Made by a program: the position numbers and the translations under genes. Positions 6,922 to 14,041 of a stretch of 18,861 bases of DNA are shown here, one piece after another. The first letter of the stretch is position 1; each line of letters opens with the position of its first letter. Source of the stretch: CAYGZA01 sp964354135 (GTDB taxonomy: Bacteria; Planctomycetota; Planctomycetia; Pirellulales; Thermoguttaceae); contig CAYGZA010000095.1 of NCBI GenBank assembly GCA_964354135.1, positions 1 through 18,861 of the forward strand. The letters run 5' to 3'. The notes below the pieces were generated by a model. That model saw nothing but the letters and a program-made list of their open reading frames with translations, was not told the DNA's origin and searched no databases.

Positions 6922-8664
6922 TTAACCGCCCGGCGTGGTCCGTCGAGGGGGTGCCGGTTGCCGCTCCTCGTTTCGGAATGGGGGCCCAAAACGTCCGGCC
7001 CCACTGGGGGATAGCCACCCTTTTGGCAGGGCCACCAACCGTGCCGCCCAAACTCCCATAACTCCTACCTCCGCGACAACCTCCCCGTCGAGGAGTGCCT
7101 TGGGAACATCCGCCAGATTCGCCTTCCGCCGGTAAACAATGCCGTACCGGCAACCGGTTACCAAAGCGGGCTGCATCTTATTCCACCCCACAAGCTCCAC
7201 CTGACCGTCTATCAACGACGGAGAACTGCCCCCCACGAAGGGCACCTGCCACGGGGCCAGATCAGGCGCAAGAACCACCCGCTCCCCGGCGGCTCGGCTG
7301 GCCACCTCCCGCAACAAGGATTCTGAGACGGAGTCGCCCCAGTAGTTCACCTCAAAGCCCAGCCTCTCGGCGCCAGCCAGGCCCCCGACCAGGAGGCTGT
7401 AGTGACTCAAATAGAGCGGGTGGTATAGAACCAGACCCGTAGCCTGCAAGAGGACCAGGCCGCCGATCACACCCACCCGCAGGCGAGGAGACCAAGAGCT
7501 GACGCCCCCGTGCTCGAAAAGCCATTTCGCCCCGATCCCGACCGACACGGCCCACAGCGGGAAGACCATCAGGAAGAGCCGGACCCCATCGTAGACGGGT
7601 GCCCGCGGCAAGGAAAACGCCGCCAGGGCGAAGACCAGCGACCCCATCGCCAGCCAGTAGCCGGGCCATCCTCGACTGACCCGCCGCCGGGCCCACAATC
7701 CCAAGAGCCCCAGCGCCAAGAGCCCCAACGGCAGGGTCGCAGCGAACATCACCACGGCGTAGCTCCGAGGGGCGCCGATATCGGGCCATGCCTTGCCGGC
7801 AAAGAACACTTCAATAGACTGCCGGTCGGTGGCCGTGCCCAGGAACTGCTGGAGACGGCCGATCGGGTCCAGCCACAGCCACGGCCAGCCGGCAAAAAGG
7901 GTAGCCAATCCCGCGAGGCACCAGACCACCAGCGGCAACAGCACCCGGCGCCGCAGGCGCCACACCATCCAAACGACCACCGGCGGCAACACCAAGAGCC
8001 CGTGGATCCGCGTCAGCATCGCCAATCCCCAAACGACGCCCGCGATCGCGTAGTCCCGCAGCCGGTTCCCGCGGGCATCGGCCCTTGCCACGGCCAGGAC
8101 CGCGGCCACGAAACTGAGGGCCGTCAGCATGTCCAGTGCGGCCATGTGGGCGTCGCCGAACGCGCGGGGGACAAAGAACACGGCCGCCGCCGCCACGGTA
8201 CCCGCCAGAGGCCCTTCCGCCCGCGCCGTTGACGCGCCGATCAAGAACACGAGCAGCCCGAACGCCAGCGCGGGGGCAAACCGGGCCGAGACAATCGAGA
8301 ATATCAGCGGATCGTCCGGGGCCGGGTCAAACACGTGGTGGACCCAGCCGAGGACCCAGTTGCCCAACGGCGGGTGTACCGGCGGGCCGCCGGGCCTCCA
8401 ATCGAAGTTTCGCTCGATGTTGGCCGGCGAAAAGAACCGCGGTCCCTGCTTGTGCAAGGCCGTGACGAGTCGCTTCCCGTAGGCCACGTGGTATGGCTCA
8501 TCGCATCCCAAGCCCGGCCCCCCCTGCTCCGGCGTAAGTGTCGCCACGGCGGCGAACGTTGCCACGAGGGCGACGCACAGCGGCCCTGCCAGAACCCGTT
8601 GGACGGATTGCGATCGGGCCGCGGTCTTCGGCACCTCCGGCGGCGGGGGCTTTCTCTGGGACAT
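6922..8664 (-). CDS. GT39/ArnT-like integral membrane glycosyltransferase
   Basis: A 580-residue multi-span membrane protein: a first membrane segment at about residues 25-45, then many hydrophobic spans to about residue 430, and a soluble C-terminal part. The loop after the first span carries an acidic pair, CDEPYH (Asp55, Glu56), followed by HPPLGNW (97-103). This is the layout of the GT-C fold families GT39 and GT83 (protein O-mannosyltransferase and ArnT), which use lipid-phosphate sugars and place a catalytic Asp/Glu in the first periplasmic loop. The donor and acceptor are unknown. The extreme C-terminus is Pro/Arg-rich and lies near an AT-rich patch. The sulfatase gene upstream is 170 bp away, and moaC follows by 38 bp. 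Family call is good at the superfamily level; the exact family is less certain. Confidence 0.82.
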   Translation of the reverse strand: MSQRKPPPPEVPKTAARSQSVQRVLAGPLCVALVATFAAVATLTPEQGGPGLGCDEPYHVAYGKRLVTALHKQGPRFFSPANIERNFDWRPGGPPVHPPLGNWVLGWVHHVFDPAPDDPLIFSIVSARFAPALAFGLLVFLIGASTARAEGPLAGTVAAAAVFFVPRAFGDAHMAALDMLTALSFVAAVLAVARADARGNRLRDYAIAGVVWGLAMLTRIHGLLVLPPVVVWMVWRLRRRVLLPLVVWCLAGLATLFAGWPWLWLDPIGRLQQFLGTATDRQSIEVFFAGKAWPDIGAPRSYAVVMFAATLPLGLLALGLLGLWARRRVSRGWPGYWLAMGSLVFALAAFSLPRAPVYDGVRLFLMVFPLWAVSVGIGAKWLFEHGGVSSWSPRLRVGVIGGLVLLQATGLVLYHPLYLSHYSLLVGGLAGAERLGFEVNYWGDSVSESLLREVASRAAGERVVLAPDLAPWQVPFVGGSSPSLIDGQVELVGWNKMQPALVTGCRYGIVYRRKANLADVPKALLDGEVVAEVGVMGVWAARLVALPKGWLSPSGAGRFGPPFRNEERQPAPPRRTTPGG

Positions 8665-8800
8665 CGGTCCGTTCCACAGTTCTTTCGGGCGGCCGGGAGC
8701 TTGACGGCACCCTATGGTATCACGAGGTCGGGCGGGATGACAGCGAAGAAACGTTTCGCGGAAGCGCGGCGCGCGGGCGCTATCTTGCGCTGGGTCATAC

Positions 8801-8820
8801 AGCCTTGCGCGATCCCGGGA
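8801..8820. repeat. 20-bp element, copy 2
   Basis: AGCCTTGCGCGATCCCGGGA, one mismatch from 2181-2200, lies in the 170-bp gap between the sulfatase 3' end and the glycosyltransferase start. It overlaps a 14-bp self-complementary sequence CGATCCCGGGATCG (8810-8823). I see nothing else in the rest of this gap (8665-8800): no small gene and no clear promoter. Confidence 0.6.
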
Positions 8821-8834
8821 TCGTGAAAACCCGT

Positions 8835-10190
8835 TTAGATCTTCTTCCTTGCCTTCTTTCGTTCTTTCGGGATGCCGAGTTCCGACTTCTTGGGACCGGG
8901 AAGGTCCTGAAGGGTCTTCTCGAATCTTGCCCGCGCGGCGACGACTTCCGGGTCACTGGAGCCAGTCACCTCGCGGTAGCCGGCGCCGTCGCGGCGGTCG
9001 CCGCAGTCGAAGAAACGGCCGTCGCCCTCCAGGAGCCAGCGGCGGTCGCGGAGCATGCGTTTCTCCTCAAGGTAGCTGAAGACCCACTCCCGATGCGTGC
9101 CTTGTTGCCCGCGGAGCGTGGGGACCAGGCTGCGGCCGTCGATCGTGCGGTCTGGCGGGAGCGGGGCGCCGGCCAGCTCGGCAAGGGTCGGGAACACGTC
9201 CGTCAGGTTGACCAACTCCTTGCTGACCGCGCCGGCCGGCACCGTGCCCGGGCGGCTGACGATCAACGGGACGCGGACGCCCAGCTCCGTGACCGTGCCC
9301 TTGCCCGACCGGCCGGTGCCGTTGTCGCCGGTAAAGAGGATCCACGTCTTCTCGCGGAGGCCAAGCTCGTCCACCGCCTTGACGATCCGGCCCAAGAGGT
9401 GGTCCATATACTCGACGTTGCTCCGCAGCCCGCCCTGGCGCTTCTGGCCCGGCCGCTTCGGGTCCGGAGTGGGGTCCCAGGGCGCGTGGACGTTGCACAT
9501 CGGGTAATAGACCAGGAATGGCCGCTGGCGGTTCCGCCTCATGAAGTCGATCAAGAACTCCGTGAACAGGTCGGGGCCGTAGTCCTCGGGCTTCGTCGGC
9601 AGGTACTTGCCGTCTTGCACGATGCTCGGATGCCAGTACCGCGCGGTCTTGCCGGGGGTCTCCCAACCGCCGGTGTGGACCACGCCGGGCGGGAGGTTCT
9701 CCTTGTAGGCCCACATGCGATACTCGTCGAAGCCGCACTCGTGAATCAGCGCGGGGACCTTGCCGGTAAGCTGCCACTTGCCGGCCAGCGCCGTGACGTA
9801 GCCCTTCGTCCTGAGGAGCTGGGCGAAGGTGATCTCCGCCTTCGCAAGGCTGTAGGCCGGATTGACACGCGTGGGGGAGCCGGGGAGTCCGATGAGGTTG
9901 TACCAGCCGGTGCGGAAGCCGTAGCGCCCGGTCATGAGCATGACCCGGGTCGGCGAGCAGAGCGGCGTGGCGTAGCAGGTTTCGAATCGCATCCCCTCGC
10001 GGGCAAGGCGATCGAGGTTGGGCGTTTCGTGGACCGTGTGGCCGTAGCAGCCGAGCTCCTTGGCCCCGAGGTCGTCGGCCAGGATGACAACGAGATTCGG
10101 CGGTCTCGCGGTTTCGGCGGCAGGCGTCTGACTACAGGACACAGCCGCCAGAAAGAGCGTCGGTAACAAAGTGCAGTACGGCGTTTTCAT
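8835..10190 (-). CDS. Exported sulfatase (formylglycine-dependent, S1 family)
   Basis: A 451-residue sulfatase that hydrolyses sulfate esters, probably on algal or host polysaccharides, outside the cytoplasm. The N-terminus has a hydrophobic signal (residues about 6-18), and Cys19 could be a lipoprotein Cys although the lipobox is imperfect. Metal-binding LADDLG (Asp39, Asp40) and the maturation motif C78-S-P-T-R82 are present; Cys78 would become formylglycine. Later come FTGDNGTG (metal ligands) and a Lys-rich tail. The second sulfatase signature reads GKWQL (Lys138, Gln140) where many arylsulfatases have GKWHL. The start is 12 nt after the APP1 stop codon, which suggests translational coupling. 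No sulfatase-maturase gene is in the window. The substrate cannot be predicted. Confidence 0.93.
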   Translation of the reverse strand: MKTPYCTLLPTLFLAAVSCSQTPAAETARPPNLVVILADDLGAKELGCYGHTVHETPNLDRLAREGMRFETCYATPLCSPTRVMLMTGRYGFRTGWYNLIGLPGSPTRVNPAYSLAKAEITFAQLLRTKGYVTALAGKWQLTGKVPALIHECGFDEYRMWAYKENLPPGVVHTGGWETPGKTARYWHPSIVQDGKYLPTKPEDYGPDLFTEFLIDFMRRNRQRPFLVYYPMCNVHAPWDPTPDPKRPGQKRQGGLRSNVEYMDHLLGRIVKAVDELGLREKTWILFTGDNGTGRSGKGTVTELGVRVPLIVSRPGTVPAGAVSKELVNLTDVFPTLAELAGAPLPPDRTIDGRSLVPTLRGQQGTHREWVFSYLEEKRMLRDRRWLLEGDGRFFDCGDRRDGAGYREVTGSSDPEVVAARARFEKTLQDLPGPKKSELGIPKERKKARKKI

Positions 10191-10202
10191 GGAATCGATC
10201 CA

Positions 10203-11399
10203 TTAGGGCACACTGGGCTTGCCGGCGTACTTCTCGATCAGCTCGGCGCTGATTCCCTGGAGTTCCGCGGGAGCGTCGAAGAGCTTCCACTGTTGCTGCG
10301 GGACGCCCTGCATCGCCTTGCGGAAGCGGGGGCCGTCGGCGGTCTCTCGCGTGACGTTGCGGATGAAGATTGCCGCCACCCGGCCGGCGTGGTCGCGGGC
10401 GATGCGGCCGTAGATCTCGGGGTCCTGCTCGCCGGAATCCCCGATCATCACGAAACGGCGGGCCGGAAGGGCAAGGAGGATCTCCTCGATCGCCTGAGTC
10501 TTGTGCTCCTCCTGCGAGCCGAAGAGGTTCAAGACGCTGGAGTCCGTCAGGCGGAAGTGCTTCATAGAAAATGAGCCCGGTGGAAACCCCTCCTTGTCGC
10601 AGAACTCCTGGAGCGGCTCGTACAGTTGCCACGGACTGGCCGACACGTAGTGGAACGTGGCCTTCGCCCGAGCGAAGCGGCCGTACAGGTCCGCCATCCC
10701 GGGCACCGGCTTGAACGGGCGCAGGAACGTATTAGCCAGGGTGGCCATGCGGCTGCGCACGTCGGTCACCTTGATCGTGTCGTCGATGTCGGAGATGATC
10801 GCAAGTCCGCCGGGCTCGGCAAGGAGCACGCGGCCGGCGAAACGGCGATCGTCCCCTTGGCGCATGATCGCCTCGAAAGAAAGCCAGCCGTCCCGGACGC
10901 GCCCGCTCCGGGAAAGGCCCTCGACATCATCGGCGGTAAGACGGACTTCTGAGCCAAAATGGCCGTCGGGGCCGGACGTGCCGACCTCGTGAACACCCTC
11001 GCCGATGCGGACCCGGATCGTCTTGCCGCGCTCGTGATCGACCAGGAACAGCCGCAGGCGGCGCTCGAACATCGCACTCTCCTCCGCGGTCCATTGCGAG
11101 CCGAGAGAGCGCCGAAGATCCGAAACCAGAAGGCCACGCTTGACCGACTTCGCTTCCGGCTCGGAGATCATCCCGCGGACGGGGATCGTCCACGAGGTGC
11201 CGTCCGGGTCCAACCGGGCGAAGGTCGGATAGAAGAGCACGACTTCGTCGGACTTGATCTGCGAAACCACGGGATCCGACGTCGCCGAGCGGTGCGCGCA
11301 AGCGCCGCAGAGCAATCCAACCGCGGTGAGCAACACAAACCATCGCACAGGTTGCCGCGCTCCATTCACAGGCTGGATGCCCTCAGCCGGCGCAGTCAT
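10203..11399 (-). CDS. APP1-type phosphatase (DUF2183, HAD-like), membrane-exported
   Basis: The 398-residue product carries the phosphatidate phosphatase APP1 catalytic domain in its C-terminal half. Visible are the HAD-type nucleophile motif SDIDDT (Asp204, Asp206), YVSASPWQLY, FRLTDSS...GSQEEHK and MIGDSGEQDPEIY, which holds the acidic metal ligands. Yeast App1 dephosphorylates phosphatidate; bacterial substrates are not established. The N-terminus has a hydrophobic segment (about residues 19-34) with two cysteines, C31-G-A-C34, so it is a signal peptide and perhaps a lipoprotein signal. The frame is open much further upstream, through the zinc-ribbon gene, but the start at 11399 is right. 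Its ATG overlaps the zinc-ribbon stop in an ATGA, and the protein begins just before the signal segment. The sulfatase follows by 12 nt. Confidence 0.88.
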   Translation of the reverse strand: MTAPAEGIQPVNGARQPVRWFVLLTAVGLLCGACAHRSATSDPVVSQIKSDEVVLFYPTFARLDPDGTSWTIPVRGMISEPEAKSVKRGLLVSDLRRSLGSQWTAEESAMFERRLRLFLVDHERGKTIRVRIGEGVHEVGTSGPDGHFGSEVRLTADDVEGLSRSGRVRDGWLSFEAIMRQGDDRRFAGRVLLAEPGGLAIISDIDDTIKVTDVRSRMATLANTFLRPFKPVPGMADLYGRFARAKATFHYVSASPWQLYEPLQEFCDKEGFPPGSFSMKHFRLTDSSVLNLFGSQEEHKTQAIEEILLALPARRFVMIGDSGEQDPEIYGRIARDHAGRVAAIFIRNVTRETADGPRFRKAMQGVPQQQWKLFDAPAELQGISAELIEKYAGKPSVP

Positions 11400-12145
11400 C
11401 GGTCGCCAACCGCGTAATCGGAATGGGAACCCCCTTCGGGCAAGTACAGCAGCCGGCCGCACGACTTGCAGGCGATGGGCCGGGAGAGGAGGAGGTCGTT
11501 GATCATCTTCAGCGGGACGTGCTGGTTGCAGCCGCCGCAGAACTCGCCGAACAGGGGCGCCAGGGCGTCGCCCCCTTTGGCCCGCACCAGTCGCCGGTAA
11601 AACTCGAGGAAATCGGCCGGCAGTTCCGCCTCCAACCCCTTGCGCTCCGTTTCCAGGCGTTGGAGGTCGCCTCGGATGAGGGGCATCTGGCGGTCGCACT
11701 CGTTGCGGGCCTTCTCGGCTTCTTCGCGGCCTTTGGCAAGTGTCTCTTCGGCGGCGACCCGCTTCTTGTTCGCCTCGTCGAGCTTCTCCATCAACTCCAG
11801 GGCTTCGTCGGCCAGGACGCTGTTGGTCATTTCGTCGGCGGCGATCTGATCCAACAGGGCCTGGTACTCGCGGTTGTCGTGGGCTTCGCGCAACTGGCGG
11901 CGGCGCTTCTCGACGGTCGCCTCGCCGGCTTGCAGTTGCACCTGCCTGGCGTCGCTCGCGACCCGCAACGCCTTGGCCTTCGCGCGGATTTCCGTCAACT
12001 CCGCCTCCAGGCGAACGACATTCGCCTGGTGCGCTTGGGCCATGCGCGGCCCGCGCTGCAAACGTTCCTGTAGATCGCGAAGCTGCTGCTGGATGCAGTG
12101 CAGCCTGCGGAGGGTTTCGGCGCTTACACCGGTCTGTGATGGCAT
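11396..12145 (-). CDS. Coiled-coil protein with C4-type zinc ribbon
   Basis: A 249-residue protein of the zf-RING_7 / C4 zinc-ribbon type. Residues about 8-175 are a long charged heptad-like helix, probably an antiparallel coiled-coil hairpin. The C-terminus carries a zinc ribbon with two CxxC knuckles: Cys203/Cys206 (FCGGC) and Cys226/Cys229 (CKSC). Proteins of this architecture are widespread in bacteria. Some have been linked to nucleic-acid or secretion functions, but no general role is agreed. No Shine-Dalgarno is visible before the ATG. The gene begins about 40 bp after the rpoD terminator, so it needs its own promoter in that gap, which I cannot identify convincingly. Its stop overlaps the APP1 start (ATGA), a strong sign of co-translation. 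Confidence 0.88.
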   Translation of the reverse strand: MPSQTGVSAETLRRLHCIQQQLRDLQERLQRGPRMAQAHQANVVRLEAELTEIRAKAKALRVASDARQVQLQAGEATVEKRRRQLREAHDNREYQALLDQIAADEMTNSVLADEALELMEKLDEANKKRVAAEETLAKGREEAEKARNECDRQMPLIRGDLQRLETERKGLEAELPADFLEFYRRLVRAKGGDALAPLFGEFCGGCNQHVPLKMINDLLLSRPIACKSCGRLLYLPEGGSHSDYAVGDR

Positions 12146-12183
12146 GGTGGCAGTAGACTAATGTGAGAACAGGCTCGATCGAC

Positions 12184-12214
12184 AAAAAAAGCCGCTGACC
12201 CGCAGGTCAGCGGC
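12184..12214 (-). terminator. Intrinsic terminator of rpoD
   Basis: On the minus strand GCCGCTGACC and GGTCAGCGGC form a perfect 10-bp stem with a TGCG loop, directly followed by seven T residues (plus-strand A run at 12184-12190). It lies about 20 bp after the rpoD stop codon. Textbook Rho-independent terminator. Confidence 0.96.
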
Positions 12215-12232
12215 TGGAAGGCACAAGAGGCC

Positions 12233-13927
12233 TCAGCCCGCGATTCGTTCCAGGAATCCTTCGAGCTGCCGGCTCCGCACGGGGTGCTGCAGCTTGCGGA
12301 CCGCCTTGGCCTCGATCTGCCGCACCCGCTCTCGGGTGACCTTAAAGATCCTCCCCACCTCTTCCAGGGTATACGTATACCCGTCGCCCAGACCGTACCG
12401 GAGGCGGATAATCTCCCTCTCGCGGTAGGTGAGCGTCTTGAGCAGGGCATCGATCCTCTCCCGCAGCAGTTCGTTGTTGGCTGCCTTATCGGGCCTGGCG
12501 GTGCTGTCGTCTTCGATGAATTCCCCGAAACAACTATCTTCGCTCTCGCCGACCGGGCGGTCAAGGCTTGCGGGATGCCGCCCCATGTTGAGCACGCGGC
12601 GGGTCTCGTCGACCGTCAACTCGGCCGCCCCGGCCGTCTCCTCTGTTGTCGGCTCCCGGCCCAGGTCCTGCAAGAGCCTTTTCGACGTATTCCGAAGTTT
12701 GCTGAGCACGTCGATCATGTGTACGGGAATGCGGATCGTCCGCGCCTGGTCGGCAATTGCCCGGGTGATCGCTTGACGGATCCACCACGTGGCGTACGTG
12801 GAGAACTTGTAGCCGCGGCGGTATTCGTACTTGTCTACCGCCCGCATGAGGCCCGTGTTCCCCTCCTGGATGAGGTCCAGGAAGCTGAGCCCCCGGTTGC
12901 GGTACTTCTTGGCGATCGACACCACAAGCCGCAGGTTCCCGCCGGAGAGCTGTCGCTTGGCCTCTTCGTAGTGCTGGTACTGACTCCGCATTTTCTCGCA
13001 GCGTCTTCGCAGCCCGCGAGGGCTTTCCTGGGCAGCCGTCATCAGCTCGCGGAGCTCTTTGCGGACATTAGCCCGCTCCAGCTCGGCCCCGGGCCGGCCG
13101 GCAAGCCTGCGGATGCGGTCCCGCAGATCGTGCATCCGCTGGCAGATCTCCTCCATCTGCCGCATCATCGCCTGGACGCGCCGGGTCCGCAGGCTTAGCT
13201 CCTCCACGAGGATCAGCGTCTTGCGGCGGCGGCGGATGAACCGCTTGCGGCACTGCGCCCGCTCTTGCGGCGGGGTCCGCTTGTCGATCAGCCGGGAGAA
13301 GTCCCGTCTGTTCTCTTCCGCCAAGTGGGCCAACGTCTTCAGGTTGTGCGGCATCCGCGCGAGGATTTGCTCCTTGGTGAGCCGCTCGGTGAGCGAGACC
13401 TTCACGGTGCGATCGAACGGCAGTATCCCGCCGTGGACCTTCGTCAGGGTGCTGACCGTCGCCCGCATCGCCAGAGCGCAGCCGACGACGGATCGGCGGA
13501 ACCGCTTCCGGGCGACTTCAATCTTCTTGGCCAGCGAGATCTCTTGCTCCCGCGTCAGGAGCGGGATCTCGGCCATCTGGGCGAGATACAGCCGGATCGG
13601 ATCGCTGCTCCAGCGGGGAATCTCGTCCGGCCGGACGAGCCGCAGCCCGTTGATGCCCGTCTCTACCACCTCCGCTCCTGGAACCTCTTCCGCAGGGGCT
13701 TGTTCGAGAACGGACGGGTTCGGATCGGGGGCCTCATAGAAATCGGGTTCGGGGGGCTGGTTGACCAGCTCGATCCCTTGTTCGTCCAAGGCGATCAGGA
13801 GATTGTCCAGCTTCTCCGGGTCGACGGCCTCGTCGGGCAAATAGCGATTCACCTGGTCATAGGTCAGGTAGCCTTGCGACTTGCCCTGGGCGACCAATTC
13901 CTGCAATTCCTTGTCGAAATGGTCCAC
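12233..13927 (-). CDS. rpoD: RNA polymerase primary sigma factor RpoD/SigA
   Basis: A 564-residue sigma-70 factor with all conserved regions in order. Region 1.1-like residues 1-60 are followed by an acidic, Pro-rich linker. Region 1.2 spans about 108-137 (DPIRLYLAQMAEIPLL). A large, strongly basic non-conserved region spans about 138-320. Region 2 (about 322-400) contains NLRLVVSIAKKYRNRGL, the core-binding DLIQEGN block and the -10 reading and melting block KFSTYATWWIRQAI. Region 3 follows. Region 4 ends with TLEEVGRIFKVTRERVRQIE, the -35 helix-turn-helix. The start is GTG with AAGGAG seven bases upstream, a strong signal. It follows dnaG by 114 bp, as in the macromolecular-synthesis operon of other bacteria, and is closed by a terminator. 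A second RpoD-type gene begins its visible 3' end at the right edge of the window. Confidence 0.97.
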   Translation of the reverse strand: MDHFDKELQELVAQGKSQGYLTYDQVNRYLPDEAVDPEKLDNLLIALDEQGIELVNQPPEPDFYEAPDPNPSVLEQAPAEEVPGAEVVETGINGLRLVRPDEIPRWSSDPIRLYLAQMAEIPLLTREQEISLAKKIEVARKRFRRSVVGCALAMRATVSTLTKVHGGILPFDRTVKVSLTERLTKEQILARMPHNLKTLAHLAEENRRDFSRLIDKRTPPQERAQCRKRFIRRRRKTLILVEELSLRTRRVQAMMRQMEEICQRMHDLRDRIRRLAGRPGAELERANVRKELRELMTAAQESPRGLRRRCEKMRSQYQHYEEAKRQLSGGNLRLVVSIAKKYRNRGLSFLDLIQEGNTGLMRAVDKYEYRRGYKFSTYATWWIRQAITRAIADQARTIRIPVHMIDVLSKLRNTSKRLLQDLGREPTTEETAGAAELTVDETRRVLNMGRHPASLDRPVGESEDSCFGEFIEDDSTARPDKAANNELLRERIDALLKTLTYREREIIRLRYGLGDGYTYTLEEVGRIFKVTRERVRQIEAKAVRKLQHPVRSRQLEGFLERIAG

Positions 13928-13978
13928 CGCAACACTCCTTTTGCGCCCGCCTGGCGCACTGAAGTGGAAAAGAAATCG

Positions 13979-14027
13979 CGATCGCAGACCGGCGGGAATG
14001 CCCGCGGGCGAGGATCGGCTGCGATCG
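13979..14027 (-). promoter_or_regulatory. Branched inverted repeat in the dnaG-rpoD gap
   Basis: CGATCGCAG (13979-13987) and CTGCGATCG (14019-14027) are perfect 9-bp inverted arms. Inside them a second stem, GCGGG-AATG-CCCGC, can form. The structure lies 50-100 nt upstream of the rpoD GTG and just after the dnaG stop. It could be an attenuator, an RNA-processing site or a stability element that sets the dnaG:rpoD ratio. The structure is seen; the role is inferred. Confidence 0.5.
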
Positions 14028-14041
14028 ACCCGGCCAGGGTC

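Noticed and set aside
8538..10166. 542-codon plus-strand open frame opposite the sulfatase
   Set aside because: No family features. The sulfatase frame has signal peptide, formylglycine motif and metal ligands.
11400..12185. N-terminal extension of the APP1 frame through the zinc-ribbon gene (possible fusion)
   Set aside because: The extension is the out-of-frame shadow of the zinc-ribbon gene, and the ATGA overlap and signal peptide place the APP1 start at 11399.
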